Shown: positions 21,978 to 32,284, counted from the stretch's first letter. The stretch is 64,000 nucleotides of DNA from Bicyclus anynana (GCF_947172395.1 NC_069104.1:11187355-11251354); one strand, 5' to 3'. Made by a program: numbers and translations. The notes: a model not told the origin generated them from the letters alone.

Positions 21978-22459
21978 TTAAATAAAATAATATTAAACTA
22001 ATGAAATTCTTTCCTTAGTAACTCAAATACTAAATCATATGTAGTACAGAATGTAAAACATTCATCAAACAGTTTGCTATCTGTATTCCAAAAAACATTA
22101 CGGAGGCTTATGCGAGCGCCGTACCTACGGTTCTTTGACGTCAAAAATTCAGCCATTTTTTGTACGGTTTATCGAGATTTTACCTCCTTGTGTACTCCAA
22201 TATTATGTGCGAGATGCTGATGTTTTTGTTTGTTGTTATAGGTATATTTGTACTACCTTTTGTGGTAAATGGTGCTCTGAATGCGATTGTGTTTAGCCAG
22301 TGTCCTGAAAGGCAAGAATGGCTGTGCATAGAGGCGTGGAAGTGCCACTACTTATAATATAGTGTAAGTTAAATATGACAGGAAGCATAAAAAAGCAAAT
22401 CCAGGACATTCCTAGCACAAATATCAGGTCAAGAGTTCCTTAAACCAACGAATCTACAT
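21978..22459. other. Unassigned region
   Basis: A 65-codon plus-strand frame (22160-22357) contains a hydrophobic run but no recognisable family. It is treated as chance. Confidence 0.35.
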
Positions 22460-22680
22460 GAAAGGATGAAAGCTTCAGCCGTGGCTAGTTACTCTACCGA
22501 CAAAGACGTACCGCCAAGCGATTTAGCGTTCCGGTACGATGTCGTGTAGAACCCGAAAGGGGTGTGGATTTTCGTCCTTCTCCTAACAAGTTAGCCGCTT
22601 CCATCTTAGATTACATCATCACTTACAAGTCAAGACAAGAGATTGTCAAGTCAAGGTCTAACTTGTAAAGAATGAAAACA
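22460..22680 (+). mobile_element. SINE2 copy lacking its head
   Basis: GCTTCAGCCGTGGCTAGTTACTC, then the GACAAAGACGTACCGCCAAG block and a degenerate AAAGAATGAAAAC tail. Confidence 0.88.
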
Positions 22681-22789
22681 ATATCAGATTTGTTTAATTA
22701 TACTACTACGGGTAGATTTGTCTCCTTTTATGTGTAAAGAAATACATAAAAACAGAGGAGTTCTAAAAATGTCAAATCTATACTTGAGA

Positions 22790-22972
22790 GAGAGAGTTTG
22801 TTTGTTTGTTTGATTGATTGAACGCGATAATCTCAGGAACTTCTGGTCCGATTTGAAAAATTCTTTCCTTGTTAGATAGCCCATTTATCGAGGAAGGCTA
22901 TAGGCTATATATTATCCTCGTATTCCTACGGGAACGGGAACCACGCGAGTGAAACCGCGCGGCGTCAGCTAG
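22790..22972 (+). mobile_element. Helitron-like element H1, 5' end missing
   Basis: GTTTGTTTGTTTGATTGATTGAAC through GCGCGGCGTCAGCTAG at 22972. The TCTATAC start is replaced by a (GA)n run. Confidence 0.85.
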
Positions 22973-23339
22973 TAAATAATAATAACAAAGGCTTCTTAAT
23001 CACGGCTGTTTGTAAGCGGCTATTGGTCTTAATTTATATCGTTTTTCGGGCAGTTATAATTTTTTTGGGTTCCGTAATATTTGTTCTCACACATTAATCC
23101 CACCCATTTAAGGTTGTAGCAATTTCGGAACACGCTCTAATCCGTCCCCGTAATGACCGAAGTTGGAACGAGACTTCCCTGTACAAAAGTTTCCCTTTTT
23201 ATGTACAAATTTTTGTGAAAAGATAAATAAAACGCAAGGAGGGCCTTGATGAGATATTATTTAAGCTACACACACACTGTCAAAATTGTTAAATTTTAGA
23301 GCATGTTTTCCTTTTGATACGTACACGAATTTTTTACTG
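22973..23339. other. Unassigned region
   Basis: No gene or family recognised. Confidence 0.35.
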
Positions 23340-23421
23340 AGGTAGGTTAGGGATAGGAATAGGGTAGGGATAGGGAAGAAGTGCGCATAAGTCAAAGCGA
23401 AGCTTGACCGGGTCCGCCAGT
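23340..23421 (+). mobile_element. Helitron-like 3' end, family H3
   Basis: A (TAGGG)-rich run leads into GTGCGCATAAGTC, GCTTGACCGGGTCCGCCAG. It mirrors the minus-strand start at 35884 (CTAGCGGACCCGGTCAAGG). Confidence 0.6.
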
Positions 23422-23437
23422 AAAATCTAAATATTCA

Positions 23438-23797
23438 TCCTACTAATATTATAAACGCGAAAGTTTGTATGGATGTTTGGATGTTTGTTACTCTATAACG
23501 CCGCTACCACTGAAGCGATTTGGCTAAAATTTGGAATGAAAATGGTTTTTACTCTGGATTAACACATAGACTACTTTTTATCCTGAAAAAATCCATGGTT
23601 TCCCGAGATTTGCGAAAACTGATGATTTTAATGATATGAATGTTTGTTACTCTTTCACGCCTCGACTACTTAACCGAATTAGCCGAAATTTGGTATTGCG
23701 ATGTATTATAGCATGGATAGGCTACTTTTTATCCTGTAAAAATCCATGATTCCCGAGGGATTTGTGAAAAACTAAATTCCATGCGGACGAAGTCGCG
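23438..23797 (+). mobile_element. Helitron-like element H2, dimeric form, truncated at 3' end
   Basis: TCCTACTAATATTATAAACG start. Two related half-modules follow (both with TGTTTGTTACTCT and CTACTTTTTATCC). It ends GCGGACGAAGTCGCGGGCGT, where it breaks into an inverted copy. Same dimeric plan as 51496-51872. Confidence 0.85.
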
Positions 23798-24009
23798 GGC
23801 GTAGCCTATGTGTTAATACAGAGTAAAATATATTTCCATTCCAAATTTCAGCCAAAACGGTTCAGTAGTTGCGGCGGTAAAGAGTTACAAAAATCCAGAC
23901 TAACATCCAAACAAACATCTAAACTAACATCCATTCAAACTTTCGCTTCGCTGTCTATAAAAAATCCAGAGATCACCTACAACATCACAAACTCTACCTC
24001 TTTATAATA
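23798..24009 (-). mobile_element. Helitron-like element H2, inverted neighbour
   Basis: CCTATGTGTTAATACAGAG to CTCTTTATAATAT is the complement of the H2 5' half. Together with 23438-23797 it makes a head-to-tail broken inverted pair. Confidence 0.75.
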
Positions 24010-24205
24010 TGAACAATATGAACAAGTACAGATGAATATATTTATGTGCGGATTTTGTCGACATTCATTCTAATTCAATCAGAACATTCTATTATGTTTT
24101 TGTTACAAGATTTTATTCTCAATGCCCAGAGAATACATTCTAAAGAAGTATGTCTTTAAAAGTGCTCCACACTCGTGGAACGTTCCCAGATAATAGGTAA
24201 TCTGT

Positions 24206-24355
24206 ACACCGACACCTTCAAGAGCTATCGGGAACAAATTGCTTTACAATGCGATTGCTTCCGACGTGACATTTTTAGCGCCGTCACTGCAAACACGGCA
24301 AATGGGTGTTTACATTCTTATTTAGCGAACTGTTTTCTTAAAATTTATTGTTAGA
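24206..24355. repeat. Direct repeat block, copy 1 of 3
   Basis: About 150 bp containing CACCTTCAAGAGCTA, CAATGCGATTGCTTCCGACG, TTTTTAGCGCCGTCACTGC and GGGTGTTTACATTCTTATTT. Copies 2 and 3 follow at 24473-24625 and 24927-25080. Confidence 0.85.
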
Positions 24356-24472
24356 AAAATGTAAAGGGAGTACTAGTTGTTAATTTTCTTGTACATAAGG
24401 ATGTATTTGGAAACCTAGACTGCGTATTAACTGGACGTCTTTGGGGTCTTGGTGATTCTGCACAGCCAACAC

Positions 24473-24625
24473 CTGCACCAATACCTTCAAGAACTAACGG
24501 CAACAAATTACTTTACAATGCGATTGCTTCCGACGTGATATTTTTAGCGCCGTCACTGCAAACACGGCAAATAGGTGTTTACATTCTTATTTAGAGAACT
24601 GTTTTCTTAATATTTATTGTTAAAA
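24473..24625. repeat. Direct repeat block, copy 2 of 3
   Basis: Very similar to copy 1 from TACCTTCAAGAACTA to AACTGTTTTCTTAATATTTA. Confidence 0.85.
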
Positions 24626-24671
24626 ATAAAATAGAGAAGGGACGTAAGAAATTTATTGGCTTATTTTAAGA

Positions 24672-24875
24672 CTAGCTGACGCCGCGCGGTTTTACCCGCG
24701 TGGTTCCCGTTCCCGTAGGAATACAGGGATCATATATAGCCTATAGCCTTCCTCGATAAATGAGCTATCTAACACTGAAAGAATTTTTCAAATCGGACCA
24801 GTAGTCCCAGAGATTAGCGCGTTCAATCAAACAAACAAACAAACAAACTCTTCAGCTTTATAATATTAGTATAGA
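24672..24875 (-). mobile_element. Helitron-like element, family H1, intact ends
   Basis: CTAGCTGACGCCGCGCGG at 24672 and TTATAATATTAGTATAGA at 24875. It lies between direct-repeat copies 2 and 3, so it is probably a later insertion. Confidence 0.92.
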
Positions 24876-24926
24876 TATAGGTGGTAGTTTTAATCGGAAA
24901 TTTAGAATTACAGTAAAGAATTACTG

Positions 24927-25080
24927 AGCCAACACCTTCAAGAACTAGCGGCACTAACTAACAAATTACTTTACAATGCGATTGTTTCCGACGTGACATT
25001 TTTAGCGCCGTCACGGCAAACACGGCAAGTGGGTGTTTACATTTTATTTAGCAAAATGTTTTCGTATTCATTATTAAAAG
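24927..25080. repeat. Direct repeat block, copy 3 of 3
   Basis: GCCAACACCTTCAAGAACTA to TTCATTATTAAAA. More diverged (CACGGCAAACACGGC for CACTGCAAACACGGC). Confidence 0.8.
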
Positions 25081-25139
25081 GAGGTAGAGAGAAAACTTTG
25101 TTGGTCTTTTTCAGGAGGATCCTTATTATCAGCATAATT

Positions 25140-25240
25140 AGTATTTCACAGCCGGTCTCAGGACACGAACCCAAGACATCGAGATTCAAATCTACTACTA
25201 ACTTCTGGATTAACTAATTAGTTAAACCACTAGCGACAAG
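25140..25240 (-). mobile_element. tRNA-derived SINE-like head
   Basis: On the minus strand CGCTAGTGGTTTAACTAATT and, further on, TGGGTTCGTGTCC have A-box and B-box spacing. No intact cloverleaf. Confidence 0.35.
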
Positions 25241-25574
25241 ATAAATTACCCATTACATTATTACCAGAACAGCATTAGTTTCACGTATCTTTCAGTTCAA
25301 GTAGTGGTTGATAACGTCAATTTAAGTTAAGGGTGTACGTAATTCGGCTAAGTTAGCGGCGCGCCCTCTAGTGCGAAGTTTAGACTGCGGTTAAGTTACC
25401 GTCCTACCAAAACTGCAGAATGGTTAAGCGTCTTGAGTACGAGCCAATTGATGGTATTTATGTAAAGCGGGGTTACTTTAACTTACAACTTAAAATGTAA
25501 TTGCTTAATCTTTGTTTGACTGTATTATATATGTACTTTCTTTATCTGATGGATGATGGATGCTTTATAAAACA

Positions 25575-26114
25575 CTAGCGGACGCCCGCGACTTCGTCAG
25601 CGTGGAATTCAGTTTTCACAAATCCCGCGAGAACCGTGGATTTTTCCGGGATGAAAAGTAGCCTATATGTTAATCCAGAGTAAAATCTATTTCCATTCCT
25701 AATTTCAGCCAAATCGCTTCAGTAGTCGCAGCTTAAAGAGGAACAAACATACTTACACACTTTGACACTTACACACTAACACTAGCGGACGCCCGCGACT
25801 TCGTCCGCGTAAATTTCGATGTCAATTTTACACAATAGTTAAGGCAGCGCATGCGAATAAGTCTGTTTAAGAGGATTTTCAGTCCGACCTGTATGACATT
25901 AACTGTGATAACTCGGCTAATATATATGATACCAATATAAAATATAGCCTATAGCACTCCCCGATAATGTAGCATTCTACTGGTGAAAGAATTTTTAAAA
26001 TCGGACCAGTATTTCCGAAGATTACCCCATTTAAAAAATGTGACAAACTTACAAACTTACAAACTTTACCTCTTTATAATATTAGTATAGATTTGCCTTT
26101 ATAATATTAGTAGG
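25575..26114 (-). mobile_element. Helitron-like element H2, split by a nested Helitron
   Basis: CTAGCGGACGCCCGCGACTT starts the minus copy at 25575. Its 5' end, GCCTTTATAATATTAGTAGGA, resumes at 26094 after the inner element at 25782-26091. The inner element sits between A and T of the outer one with no duplication, exactly the Helitron target rule. Confidence 0.85.
25782..26091 (-). mobile_element. Helitron-like element nested in 25575-26114
   Basis: CTAGCGGACGCCCGCGACTT at 25782 and CTTTATAATATTAGTATAGA at 26091, 310 bp. It has the H2 3' hairpin but a 5' half of the AAAGAGGTAAAGTTTG type shared with 31634-31852 and 32058-32284. It gives the intact reference for those broken copies. Confidence 0.9.
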
Positions 26115-26459
26115 AAGTAGGATAGGATTATAATGAGGTATTTCTAAAATATCCATGTATATTAGTATAGATAATATATCTATGTCTTTACTCAACATAT
26201 TTTCAAGAGAAAGGTTATATTACAATAATTAGTCGAAGGGGTATCATATAAAATTACATCATCAATCATATAAAATTACATTATATTCACCAAAAATAAT
26301 AATACTTTTCTAAAAATTTACAAAATGAGGATTTTTTATTACAATTTATTAGTATTACAATATATCTTTGTGATAGCAGAAATCTGTGATGTGTATTATT
26401 TAAAGTTATTTAGGGATCCGTATCTATTAAAGCTCGTATAGCACAAAAATCATCCATAC

Positions 26460-26620
26460 TAATATTATAAAGAGGCTAAGTTTATGGTGTTGTAGGGGGT
26501 TATCTCTGGATCTACTGAGCCGATTTTGAAAAATCGTTAACCACTAGAAAGCTACGTTATTTGTGAGTGACATAGACATAGGCGTTATTTTATCCGCGTA
26601 TTCTTACGGGAACGGGACGT
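26460..26620 (+). mobile_element. Helitron-like element, diverged
   Basis: ATACTAATATTATAAAGAGG start, GGATCTACTGAGCCGATTTTGAAAAAT body, ACGGGAACGGGA near the end; the CTAG terminus is lost. Confidence 0.65.
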
Positions 26621-26647
26621 AGTACACAGGATCAACAATATCTTTTG

Positions 26648-26890
26648 ACGGCCTCCGTGGCGCAGTGGTAAGCGCGGTGGATCTACAAGACAAAGGTCCT
26701 GGGTTCGATCCCCGGCTAGCCAAATTCAGATTTTCTAAATTGGTCCAGATCTGGCTGGTGGGAGGCTTTAGCCGTGGACCAGCCACTTCCAAAAGTTGTG
26801 TGGATTTTCATTCTCCTCTTAATAAGTTAGCCCGTTTCCACCTTAGACTGCATTATCACTTGCCATCAGGTGATATTGTAAAAAAAAAAT
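26648..26890 (+). mobile_element. SINE2 copy with tRNA-like head
   Basis: GGCCTCCGTGGCGCAGTGGT (A-box in GGCGCAGTGG) and GGGTTCGATCCCC (B-box) start the copy. The body is shortened and ends in a poly(A). This is one of the best-preserved heads in the window, yet the 3' half does not fold as a tRNA acceptor. Confidence 0.92.
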
Positions 26891-27356
26891 CTACCTGTCC
26901 CTATTGGGGACACTTTAAAACGTTGTAGCAAATTTATTTTATTAAAGTCATGTTTTCATTCATTTCATTTCATTTAAGTAGTATTTCATGATACAAGGTA
27001 TTTCCCTTTTAATTGCGCGAATTTCAGTATAGCCCATTCTTGAGTTCTTTAACAAGAGTTAAACATGTTTCTTTGAATATTTTGAAAACATTGGTTATGC
27101 CTTTTCAGCTCTTGAACCGTTACTATAAAAACCGACTCACACTTGGCCAGATTTTTCTGCCGAAATTGTAATTTTCGCCGCGCTCCAACGAATTTATTCA
27201 TGAATGCAAATAAGGATTTAGCGAGCGATCCCAGGGGAATGTATGATGCTAAGCTGTGGGGTTCGGCTTATTTGATAGGCAGTTTGACACGTGTACAGGT
27301 GTCTATCTGTATGTACGTCTATGCATATATAACTACAGTTTTAGAATTTAAACTAT
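26891..27356. other. Unassigned region
   Basis: Includes a (CATTT)n run near 26955-26985; nothing else recognised. Confidence 0.4.
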
Positions 27357-27549
27357 GAAAGTCAAAGTCAAAGTCAAAATTCATTTATTTCATGTAGGCT
27401 TAGTTTACAAGCTCTTTCGAAACGTCAGGTAATAATATTAAACTTAAGATAATGGTGATAATAATCATTCGAAAACTTAAAATTACGAGATAGTTAAAGT
27501 TACGAGGGTTCCAAACGCGCCTTAGTAAGAGAATATCGTGAGGGTTATT
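27357..27549 (-). mobile_element. (GACTTT)n-tailed LINE 3' end
   Basis: The plus strand starts with tandem AAAGTC, then AAATTCATTTATTTCATGTAGG, CTTTCGAAACGTCAGG and GAGGGTTCCAAACGCGCCT. Near-identical copies lie at 41404-41547 (minus) and 53340-53482 (plus). On the element strand this is a 3'UTR with AATAAA just before a hexanucleotide tail, as in CR1-like LINEs. Confidence 0.7.
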
Positions 27550-27855
27550 ACTTGGAGCCGTGATAGCCCAGTGGATATGACCTCTGCCTCCGATTCCGGA
27601 GGGTGTGGGCTCGAATCCGGTCCGGGGCATGCACCTCCAACTTTTCAGTTGTGTGCTTTTTAAGAAATTAAATATCACGTGTCTCAAACGGTGAAGGAAA
27701 ACATCGTGAGGAAACCTGCATACCAGAGAATTTTCTTAATTCTCTGCGAGTGTGAAGTCTGCCAATCCGCATTGGGCCAGTGGTGGACTATTGGCCTAAC
27801 CCCTCTCATTCTGAGAGGAGACAGCTCAGCAGTGAGCCGAATATGGGTTGATAAC
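27550..27855 (+). mobile_element. SINE1 copy, near consensus, 10-bp target duplication
   Basis: Flanked by GAGGGTTATT at 27540-27549 and 27856-27865. Head GCCGTGATAGCCCAGTGG, B-box GCTCGAATCC, full body and 3' end are present. It inserted into or beside the LINE tail at 27357. Confidence 0.95.
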
Positions 27856-27894
27856 GAGGGTTATTCATATTAATTGATTATGAAACACAGCTAA

Positions 27895-28170
27895 AACTCA
27901 CGTGATATTAGGTCGAAATTTGCCCGACTAGTTTGGAACCCATACGAGGTCCTTAGTAATGGCGCCGCGTTGTAAGAACCAGCTCATGACTAAGGGCCCC
28001 GTGTGGGTTCGAAACTAATCGGGCATACTCCGAAGTTGTATTGCGTGAATTTTAGCCTAGTTTTTGAAAAGAAATATTAATGATCATGGAACACAGCTAA
28101 AACTCACGTCATACAACGTTATGCCCGACTAGTTTCGAACCCATACGGGGCTCTTAGTAATGCTTTGGTT
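27895..28170. mobile_element. Inverted-repeat family, three arms
   Basis: GCCCGACTAGTTTGGAACCC at about 27928 is inverted as GGGTTCGAAACTAATCGGGC at about 28006-28025 and repeated directly at about 28117. The AAGAACCAGCTCAT motif is shared with the arms at 11963-12572. Confidence 0.7.
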
Positions 28171-28200
28171 CTTGCAACGCGACAAACTGAAGAGAAATAG

Positions 28201-28330
28201 ACAAAATATCCTCCTAGTTCCATCTCTTTTATCTCAATGCAATAAAAAAGATAGATGTAGGTATTTTCGGTAGCGCCGCTATTGGTTGAATTTGTCCTAC
28301 TTCTCTTTTTACTTTAGTCGCTACTACTAC
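28201..28330. repeat. Dispersed repeat related to 40970-41100
   Basis: Shared order: AGAAATAGA, AAATATC, CAATGCA.T.AAAAAGA and TCG.T..CCGCTATT. Class unknown. Confidence 0.45.
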
Positions 28331-28854
28331 TAGAAACCTCACTCTCGTATATTAAAAACAATTTAAGTTAATTGTTATAATTATTATCAATCTCATCAGA
28401 TAGTGATATTTACAAATACAAACATTACCAATCTCCCTGCCAATCCGTACTAACATAGAATGGTGAGTCCTAACTCCATATTATATCAGCTCCTACAGAG
28501 AGAAAAACTAGACCGAAAATATAGGCGTTAAAATACACTAAAAACATTAATATTACTCATTTCTGTATTTTACCACCATACCGCATTTATGTAAGTCTAT
28601 AGTACCTGCAAACGTTGCCTAGATATACTAAAAGCATAACCCTTTCACAGTCAATGCAAAATATGGCGTCAAAAAGTACCCACGCCAGCAGTAAAATTCT
28701 CTCACCACAGAAAACGCCACTTACGTAGGACGTTTTAAGATAATAGCAATCCAGCGACGTTCACTGCACGTCGCTGACGCTATTGGGTACAAATTACCCC
28801 ACAATGCTATTGCTGAAACGTGCCAGTTTAGTGTTACTATGCAACTTGTATCAA
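28331..28854. other. Unassigned region
   Basis: A TACAAATTACCCCACAATGCTATTGCTGAAACGTG segment near 28790-28830 faintly recalls the 24206 direct-repeat block. No gene. Confidence 0.35.
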
Positions 28855-29058
28855 TCTATACTAATATAATAAAGCTGAAGAGTTTATTTGTTTGTTTGTT
28901 TGATTGAACGCGCGAATCTCTGGAACTACTGGTCCGATTTGAAAAGTTCTTTCAGGGTTAGATAGCCCATTTATCGAGGAAGGCTATAGGCTATATATTA
29001 TCCCTGTATTCCTACGGAAACGGGAACCACGCGGGTGAATCCGCGCGGCGTCAGCTAG
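28855..29058 (+). mobile_element. Helitron-like element H1, reference-quality copy
   Basis: TCTATACTAATATAATAAAG at the start, CGCGGCGTCAGCTAG at the end, inserted between A and T, 204 bp. The 3' hairpin is one base from the CGCGG/CCGCG stem seen in other copies. Confidence 0.93.
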
Positions 29059-29102
29059 TAGAAATATATTTTACATTATCTAAAGTATTAGTTATACTAA
29101 TA

Positions 29103-29300
29103 TTTAGATAGATAGATAGATATACTTTATTTGCACACCACAAAGACAAATACAAGTGAAATAAAAACAAATTAAGAAGATATCAGCATACAAAAGGCGG
29201 CCTTATCGCTAAGTAGCGATTTCTTCCAGGCAACCTTCGGTTTAGGAAGACTTAAAAACATCAGCAGGTGGCGTAACACAAAAATAACCACAGTATTAGT
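29103..29300 (-). mobile_element. LINE 3'UTR with (GATA)n tail
   Basis: On the minus strand TGGAAGAAATCGCTACTTAG, GCGATAAGGCCGCC, GTGTGCAAATAAAGTATAT and then (ATCT)n. A sister copy lies at 48128-48290. This is a widespread insect LINE 3' end in my recall; no coding part is attached. Confidence 0.65.
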
Positions 29301-29449
29301 AATACACATCCTAATACATAAACAATATTACACAAATACCTACAATAATGAATAAAATACATATCAAAATATACTAATAAATACATTATATTGAAGAGAA
29401 ATAATAAATACAGATCGTCTTTGCTGCACCAGATAGTGAGTCTTTAAGG

Positions 29450-29625
29450 CATTTAATATTATAAAGAGGGAAGAATTGATTGTTTGTTACGATTCAACTC
29501 AAAAACTACTCGATGGATTTTGAAAATTCTTTCAACAATAGTAAGGTACCTCTTAAAAAAGTGACATAAACTATATTGTACCTATCCTAGTCTTTCTACG
29601 GGATCGAGATGTAATCGCGAGGAGT
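29450..29625 (+). mobile_element. Helitron-like element, diverged
   Basis: ATATTATAAAGAGGGAAG start, ACTCAAAAACTACTCGATGG body, TTCTACGGGATCGAGATG near the end; both termini decayed. Confidence 0.55.
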
Positions 29626-29829
29626 TTGCTTGTTGTTTATTTAAGAGATTAGAATAAAATTGTTATATTTAAAATACGATGTCACTGAAAACATGTTTTG
29701 GTAAATAAAGGCAATTGCCTACGCATATTGCTCGCACTGTATTAAACGTCTTAAGTTCTCTACGAATTTATATTAACGTTCATCCTTATTCCAAGAGATG
29801 GGAACAAAATGTACAGATTTTTATAATTT

Positions 29830-29897
29830 TTTAACCGACTTCCAAAAGGAGGAGGTTCTACGTTCGGCTGTATGTATGTTTTTTTTTTTTTTTTTTT
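29830..29897 (+). mobile_element. Short retroelement 3' fragment (AACCGACTTC family)
   Basis: TTTAACCGACTTCCAAAAGG, AGGAGGTTCTACGTTCGG, then a long T-run. Confidence 0.6.
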
Positions 29898-30691
29898 ATG
29901 TGCTAATCTTAGCGTGTATATGTCACCGTTAAATAGGAATGATGACAGTTTTTTATTATTATATATAAATTAAGGGTATGCTAATAGTAAAGCAATTTTG
30001 TAAAAGGAACAAAATATCTGCGATCATTACTTTCGGAGCTACAGGGATATAAAGGGTCAGATTTGCGGCACTGCTACGGATCCCTGAAAAACGCCCCATA
30101 CAAAATAGTACGAACTAATGACGTCGTACGTACATAATGATCGTTAGATCTATATGGGCGTTCAAACAAAATTACTAATATCTTTGTTATTTGTGCGTTT
30201 ATGTTTACAGTTCACATATACAAAATGTCACTTTTAATGTAAGGAAGCTAAAACTGTATGAATTTTAATAGATTTTGAAATTTTATAATTTTATTTATTT
30301 TGCAAATATCCAGTCAATCTTTGCTTTTTATGTATAAATTAGTTAACAATTGACCTTATTTACCCGAATGTATCATAAAAATCAATATATTCAAACCTAG
30401 TCATCATCCCCATTGTAAAATACGTTACTTTATAACCTCATTATAATCTGTCGATATATTGTCGTTTTCGCATTGGTGGGCTCACTACCGTGCCTCCAAA
30501 TACGTAAATATTACTCGGTCGGCATTTACCGCATGTCGCTTCGCTTCTGGATATGAATTGTCGCATTCTGAGACATGCCACTTCAGTTTAACGACGCATG
30601 CAACCTGCATCGACAGAAATACTCGGACGTGTACTTTACCTTTTCGTTACGTATTATTTGAGGGTAACAATAAAATTTCGTTATATATTGT
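29898..30691. other. Unassigned region
   Basis: An 89-codon plus-strand frame (30459-30728) runs into a Helitron end and has no recognisable domain. No gene called. Confidence 0.35.
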
Positions 30692-30826
30692 ACTAGCGGA
30701 CGCCCGCGACTTCGTCCGCGTACAATAAGTTTTTTTAAATTTCATCCAAATCGCTTTAGCAACCGCAGCGTAAAGGAGGAGCAAACATACACACACACAA
30801 ACTTTCGTCTTTAAAATATTAGTGTG
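30692..30826 (-). mobile_element. Helitron-like element H2, short
   Basis: CTAGCGGACGCCCGCGACTT at 30692; TTTCGTCTTTAAAATATTAG near 30815. The body has a large internal deletion. Confidence 0.8.
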
Positions 30827-30867
30827 ATAGCGGTCATGCTTTCGCTTTCGCTTTTACTTATGTACAC

Positions 30868-31138
30868 ATCTTCCCTACCCCCTACCTAAACCTACCCAAC
30901 CCTACTGTGCCCCTACTTTTCCCTTACCCTACCGCTAACCCTAACCCTACCCTACCCCTGCCTTACCTCTACCCTACCCTTACCCTACCCCTACCTTACC
31001 CGTACCCTACCCGTACTCTACCCTACCCGTACCATACCCTACCCCTACACTACCCCTACCCTACCCTAACCTACTCGTACCCTACACCTTCCCTACCTTA
31101 CCCCTACCCTTCCCCTACCTTTAGCAAAACCGGTCCTG
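30868..31138. repeat. CCCTA-rich satellite-like array
   Basis: About 270 bp of CCCTA, CCCTAC and CCCTTAC units of irregular length. It is more like a degenerate telomere-type sequence than insect TTAGG. Smaller runs of the same kind sit inside H3 Helitron-like copies at 12168, 23340 and 35930, so it probably expanded from such an element. Confidence 0.85.
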
Positions 31139-31187
31139 CCCTTTGAGCGTGGTGCGATGACCAAAGGACTATTTCCCAAAAAACTAA

Positions 31188-31341
31188 AGTGGGGTAATCT
31201 CTGGATCTACTGGACCGATTTAAAAAATTCTTTTACCAGTAGTAAGCTACGTTATTTGCGAGTGTCATAGGCTATGTTTGATCCCCATATTCACACGGGA
31301 ACGGGAACTACGTAATTGAAAGCGCGGGGCGTCATGTAGCG
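31188..31341 (+). mobile_element. Helitron-like element, 5' end missing
   Basis: GGGGTAATCTCTGGATCTAC, AGTAGTAAGCTACGTTATTT, ACGGGAACGGGAACTACG, and a decayed GCGCGGGGCGTCATGTAG end. Confidence 0.7.
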
Positions 31342-31524
31342 AAATTTCTGCGTCTTTTAGAAATTTTGTATTATCTCCGAAACTATTTAACTAATTAACA
31401 TACTATAAAGGGCAAATCTTATCTCCATAATATCCTTGTGATTATTAAATAATTTATTTTGATAAGGATTTAAGTTAAGTAGCATAAATAATGACGCAAA
31501 CCTAAGTTTATAAAATTAATAATT

Positions 31525-31633
31525 TTTAAAACACAAAAGGTACTATATCTGCTAATATATAGAAGATAGATATATGGCGTCGCGGACTTTTTTGTAGAAC
31601 TTTAAAAGATACATAAAGCCTCCATACATTAAT
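31525..31633. repeat. Inverted-repeat arm A
   Basis: Exact or near-exact reverse complement of 31898-32006, including GGCGTCGCGGACTTTTTTGT. Confidence 0.85.
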
Positions 31634-31897
31634 CTATACTAATATTATAAAGAGGTAAAGTTTGTAAGTTTGTCACATTTTTTAAATGGGGTAATCTTCG
31701 GAACTACTGGTCCGATTTCAAAAATTCTTTCACCAGTAGAATGCTACATTATCGGGGAGTGCTATAGGCTATATTTTATATTAGTATGATATATATTCGC
31801 CGAGTTAACATAGTTTTTGTCATACAGGTCGGACCAAAAATCCTCTTAAGCAGACTTATTCGCATGCGCTGCCTTAACCATTGTGTAAAATTGAAAT
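31634..31897 (+). mobile_element. Helitron-like element (3' end lost), arm B
   Basis: TCTATACTAATATTATAAAG at 31634, aligned to the complement of 25782-26091. It stops just before the region that would carry the 3' hairpin and CTAG. Its first 219 bp are the reverse complement of 32058-32284. Confidence 0.88.
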
Positions 31898-32006
31898 TAA
31901 TGTATGGAGGCTTTATGTATCTTTTAAAGTTCTACAAAAAAGTCCGCGACGCCATATATCTATCTTCTATATATTAGCAGATATAGTACCTTTTGTGTTT
32001 TAAAAA
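31898..32006. repeat. Inverted-repeat arm A' (complement of 31525-31633)
   Basis: Begins TTAATGTATGGAGGCTTTAT and ends within GTACCTTTTGTGTTTT. A local hairpin GTACCTTTTGTGTTTTAAAA and its complement follow at 31986-32033. Confidence 0.85.
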
Positions 32007-32057
32007 TTATTATTTTTAAAACACAAAAGGTACTACTACTAAGGTACGGTAAAGGTA

Positions 32058-32284
32058 CTTAAGAGGATTTTTGGTCCGACCTGTATGACAAAAACTGTGT
32101 TAACTCGGCGAATATATATCATACTAATATAAAATATAGCCTATAGCACTCCCCGATAATGTAGCATTCTACTGGTGAAAGAATTTTTGAAATCGGACCA
32201 GTAGTTCCGAAGATTACCCCATTTAAAAAATGTGACAAATTTACAAACTTACAAACTTTACCTCTTGATAATATTAGTATAGAT
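32058..32284 (-). mobile_element. Helitron-like element (3' end lost), arm B'
   Basis: Minus copy ending ATAATATTAGTATAGA at 32284, matching arm B. Neither B nor B' retains CTAG. Confidence 0.88.

Noticed and set aside
26648..26720. tRNA-like head of SINE2 as a real tRNA gene
   Set aside because: The A-box and B-box are good, but the acceptor stem does not close and the sequence continues into a shared SINE body with a poly(A).
30907..31146. Pro/Tyr/Leu-rich 79-codon frame
   Set aside because: It is a translation of the CCCTA-rich satellite-like array, not a gene.
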